Assembly (NCBI RefSeq): GCF_014252955.1 | Contig: NZ_JACMIA010000001.1 | Location: forward strand, 1,054,001 to 1,118,000 | DNA length: 64,000 nucleotides | Source: Stappia sp. 28M-7 | Lineage (GTDB): Bacteria; Pseudomonadota; Alphaproteobacteria; Rhizobiales; Stappiaceae | Direction: 5' to 3' | Part shown: piece by piece, positions 62,487 to 64,000 of the stretch | Position numbering within the stretch: the first letter of the stretch is position 1 | Layout: each line of letters opens with the position of its first letter | Notes under the pieces: model-generated | The model's input: only the letters and a program-made list of their open reading frames with translations | What the model was told of the DNA's origin: nothing | Databases searched by the model: none | Made by a program: the position numbers and the translations under genes

Positions 62487-62960
62487 ATGCCCGTCGACAT
62501 GCCACTTCAGACCCTTGCCCTCTTGCGAAAGATCGCCGTCCTTGCGCTCGCCGCAGCGCCGCTGGTCGGCCTTTCCGCCCACCCCTCGAGTGCCGAGGCG
62601 CAGGACCTTTCCGTGACCGGTACATGGCGGATCGAGGCGCTTGCCGCGCCGGGCGGCGCGCTGGTCGATGTCGACCAGGGCCTGTCCAGCCGCACGGAAG
62701 TGACCATCGACCGCCACGGCATGTGGCTGGCCTCGGCCGGCTGCAACCGCCTGCGCGGCACGCTGCAGCAGATGGGGCACGCGCTCTCCGTCTCGACCCG
62801 CGTGATGGCCACGGAAATGGCTTGCGAGGGCCCGTCCGGCGATCTCGAGCGCCGGTTCCTGCATTTCTTCCCGGCCGTGACCCAGGTCGACGGCATCCCC
62901 GGACGCGTGCTGCTGCGCGACCAGTCCGGCGCGGCCGTGCTGCTGCTGGTCAACAAGTAG
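62487..62960 (+). CDS. META/HslJ domain protein
   Basis: A 157-residue exported protein. After a signal peptide (IAVLALAAAPLVGLSAHPSSAEAQ) comes a META domain: VTGTWRIEALAAPGGALVDVDQ, ASAGCNRLRGTLQQMGHALSVSTRVMATEMACEG and a final strand. The GCNxLxG and TxMAC motifs define the family, which includes HslJ of unknown function in novobiocin and heat responses. A longer upstream open frame is low-complexity and not used. Confidence 0.82.
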   Translation: MPVDMPLQTLALLRKIAVLALAAAPLVGLSAHPSSAEAQDLSVTGTWRIEALAAPGGALVDVDQGLSSRTEVTIDRHGMWLASAGCNRLRGTLQQMGHALSVSTRVMATEMACEGPSGDLERRFLHFFPAVTQVDGIPGRVLLRDQSGAAVLLLVNK

Positions 62961-63016
62961 CATCGCCTGCCCGCAAGGACGCGGGGACAGGGCACTGCCC
63001 TGTTCGAAAAACGCAA

Positions 63017-63038
63017 AAGGGCGGCCGAGGCCGCCCTT
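63017..63038. terminator. hairpin between convergent META and fad genes
   Basis: AAGGGCGGCC-GA-GGCCGCCCTT is a perfect 10-bp stem. AAAA on the left and TTCGCATTTG on the right could support a two-way terminator between the two convergent genes. Confidence 0.75.
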
Positions 63039-63068
63039 CGCATTTGTGGTGAGGCGGAAAGCGGCGCC

Positions 63069-64000
63069 CTATGCCGCCTCGCGCTCGCCGGCATCCGGTC
63101 CCTTCTCGGGAGCGAAGCGCTCGTAGAAGCGGGCGTCGGTCTTGGCCATCTCCTTGAGCAGGCGGTTCGGCTTGAACCGCGGCCCCCACTTCTTGGTGAA
63201 CTTGCGGCACAGCTCGGTAAAGGCGGCGGTGCCCATGCCGTCGATATAGGACAGGGTGCCGCCGGTGAACGGCGCGAAGCCGAAGCCGAGGATCGATCCG
63301 ACATCCGCCTCGCGCACGTCCGTCAGGCAGTTCTCCTCGAAGATCCGCGCCGTCTCCAGCGCCTGCATGACGAGGAAGCGCTGCTTCAGCTCCTCCACGT
63401 CGAAGGCATCGGCGGGCTTGGGCTTGCCGACCACCTCGGGAATGCCGGGCCACAGCTTCTTGTCGCGGCCCTGATAGTCGTAGAAGCCCTTGCCGTTCTT
63501 GCGCCCGAACCGCTCGCGCTTCACCACCATCTCTTCCAGGATGTTGTCGAGCGGGCCTTCCACATACTTGACGCCGAGGTCCTTGCGCGTTGCCGAGACG
63601 ATCTTCCAGGCAAGGTCCAGCGCCACCTCGTCGCCGAGCGACAGCGGGCCGACCGGCATGCCGGCCATGCGGCCGCAGTTCTCGATCATCGCGGCCGGAA
63701 CCCCGTCGGCCAGCATCATCAGGCCTTCGCGGATATAGGTCATGACGACGCGCGAGGTGTAGAAGCCGCGCGAGTCGTTGACGACGATCGGCGTCTTCTT
63801 GATCGCCTTGATGTAGTCGAGCGCCATGGCCAGCGCCTTGTCGCCGGTCTTCTTGCCGAGGATCACCTCGACCAGCATCATCTTGTCGACCGGCGAGAAG
63901 AAGTGGATGCCGATGAAGTTCTTCGGCCGCTTCGAGGCCTCGGCGAGCGAGGTGATCGGCAGGGTCGAGGTGTTGGAGGCGTAGATCGCCTTCGACTTCA
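63069..64000 (-). CDS. 3-hydroxyacyl-CoA dehydrogenase / enoyl-CoA hydratase (FadJ/FadB-like), start outside window
   Basis: The C-terminal part of a multifunctional beta-oxidation enzyme. The dehydrogenase segment is visible: ASNTSTLPITSLAEASKRPKNFIGIHFFSPVDKMMLVEVI, then TPIVVNDSRGFYTSRVVMTYIREG, GMPVGPLSLGDEVALDLA and GRKNGKGFYDYQGRDKKLWPG. The N-terminal hydratase half lies beyond base 64000. It oxidises 3-hydroxyacyl-CoA during fatty acid breakdown. A fadA-like thiolase gene, if present, would be upstream. Frame is open to the window edge. Confidence 0.92.
   Translation of the reverse strand, partial: KSKAIYASNTSTLPITSLAEASKRPKNFIGIHFFSPVDKMMLVEVILGKKTGDKALAMALDYIKAIKKTPIVVNDSRGFYTSRVVMTYIREGLMMLADGVPAAMIENCGRMAGMPVGPLSLGDEVALDLAWKIVSATRKDLGVKYVEGPLDNILEEMVVKRERFGRKNGKGFYDYQGRDKKLWPGIPEVVGKPKPADAFDVEELKQRFLVMQALETARIFEENCLTDVREADVGSILGFGFAPFTGGTLSYIDGMGTAAFTELCRKFTKKWGPRFKPNRLLKEMAKTDARFYERFAPEKGPDAGEREAA

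Overview
This GC-rich window comes from an alphaproteobacterium, most likely a Hyphomicrobiales/Rhizobiales member of the Stappiaceae-Rhizobiaceae kind. The genus is a guess. The clues are a class I lysyl-tRNA synthetase, the long tandem-domain dCTP deaminase, a SAM-II riboswitch ahead of metZ, betI-betA-betB next to choXWV, and a DmeR-DmeF metal-efflux pair. Almost all of it is ordinary chromosome; the main exception is a lower-GC defense cassette at about 15.7-18.73 kb.

Layout. 0-15 kb: the end of an RND pump, an alpha/beta hydrolase, a fatty acid hydroxylase-superfamily protein, an amino-acid-type binding protein, a membrane glycosyltransferase with a MshEN-like front end, a SbcCD-like (YhaO/YhaN) nuclease-ATPase pair, an HI0933-family flavoprotein, a PaiB-like protein, and a TetR regulator fused in frame to a YciI domain with a large palindromic operator upstream. 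15.7-18.73 kb: a CBASS anti-phage operon of Cap15-like membrane effector, CapV-like patatin phospholipase and CD-NTase. A short, divergent, previously unnamed gene with a DAC/DisA-like core faces it. The cassette lies directly beyond the 3' end of a tRNA-Gly(CCC) gene.

19-32.2 kb: a BacNav-type voltage-gated sodium channel, a Cache-HAMP class III nucleotidyl cyclase, an RND efflux operon with a small DUF2892 protein, dcd, a MarR regulator, a membrane protein behind three tandem hairpins, metZ under a SAM-II riboswitch with terminator and antiterminator, a CDP-alcohol phosphotransferase, apaG and a PACE efflux protein. 32.4-43.2 kb: a signalling block with two tandem PAS-PAS-GGDEF-EAL paralogues, a TerB protein, class I lysS and two paralogous chemotaxis receptors.

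43.8-64 kb: a SNase-like exported protein, an S24/LexA-fold repressor without the usual serine, DUF952-pyrD, the choline-to-glycine-betaine genes betIBA with the choline importer choXWV and a BetI box between them, a MATE exporter, a VOC protein, a class A beta-lactamase divergent from an AmpR-like LysR gene, dmeR-dmeF, a MarR regulator with a palindrome inside its promoter, a class II HDAC-like deacetylase, two small envelope proteins and the 3' part of a fadJ/fadB-type beta-oxidation gene.

The most interesting item is the CBASS cassette. It has two membrane-attacking effectors and a divergent DAC-like protein that keeps the DGA motif but lacks the RHR motif of diadenylate cyclases, which suggests a nucleotide-sensing or regulatory role rather than synthesis. 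All assignments come from reading sequence and translated motifs; no database search was run.
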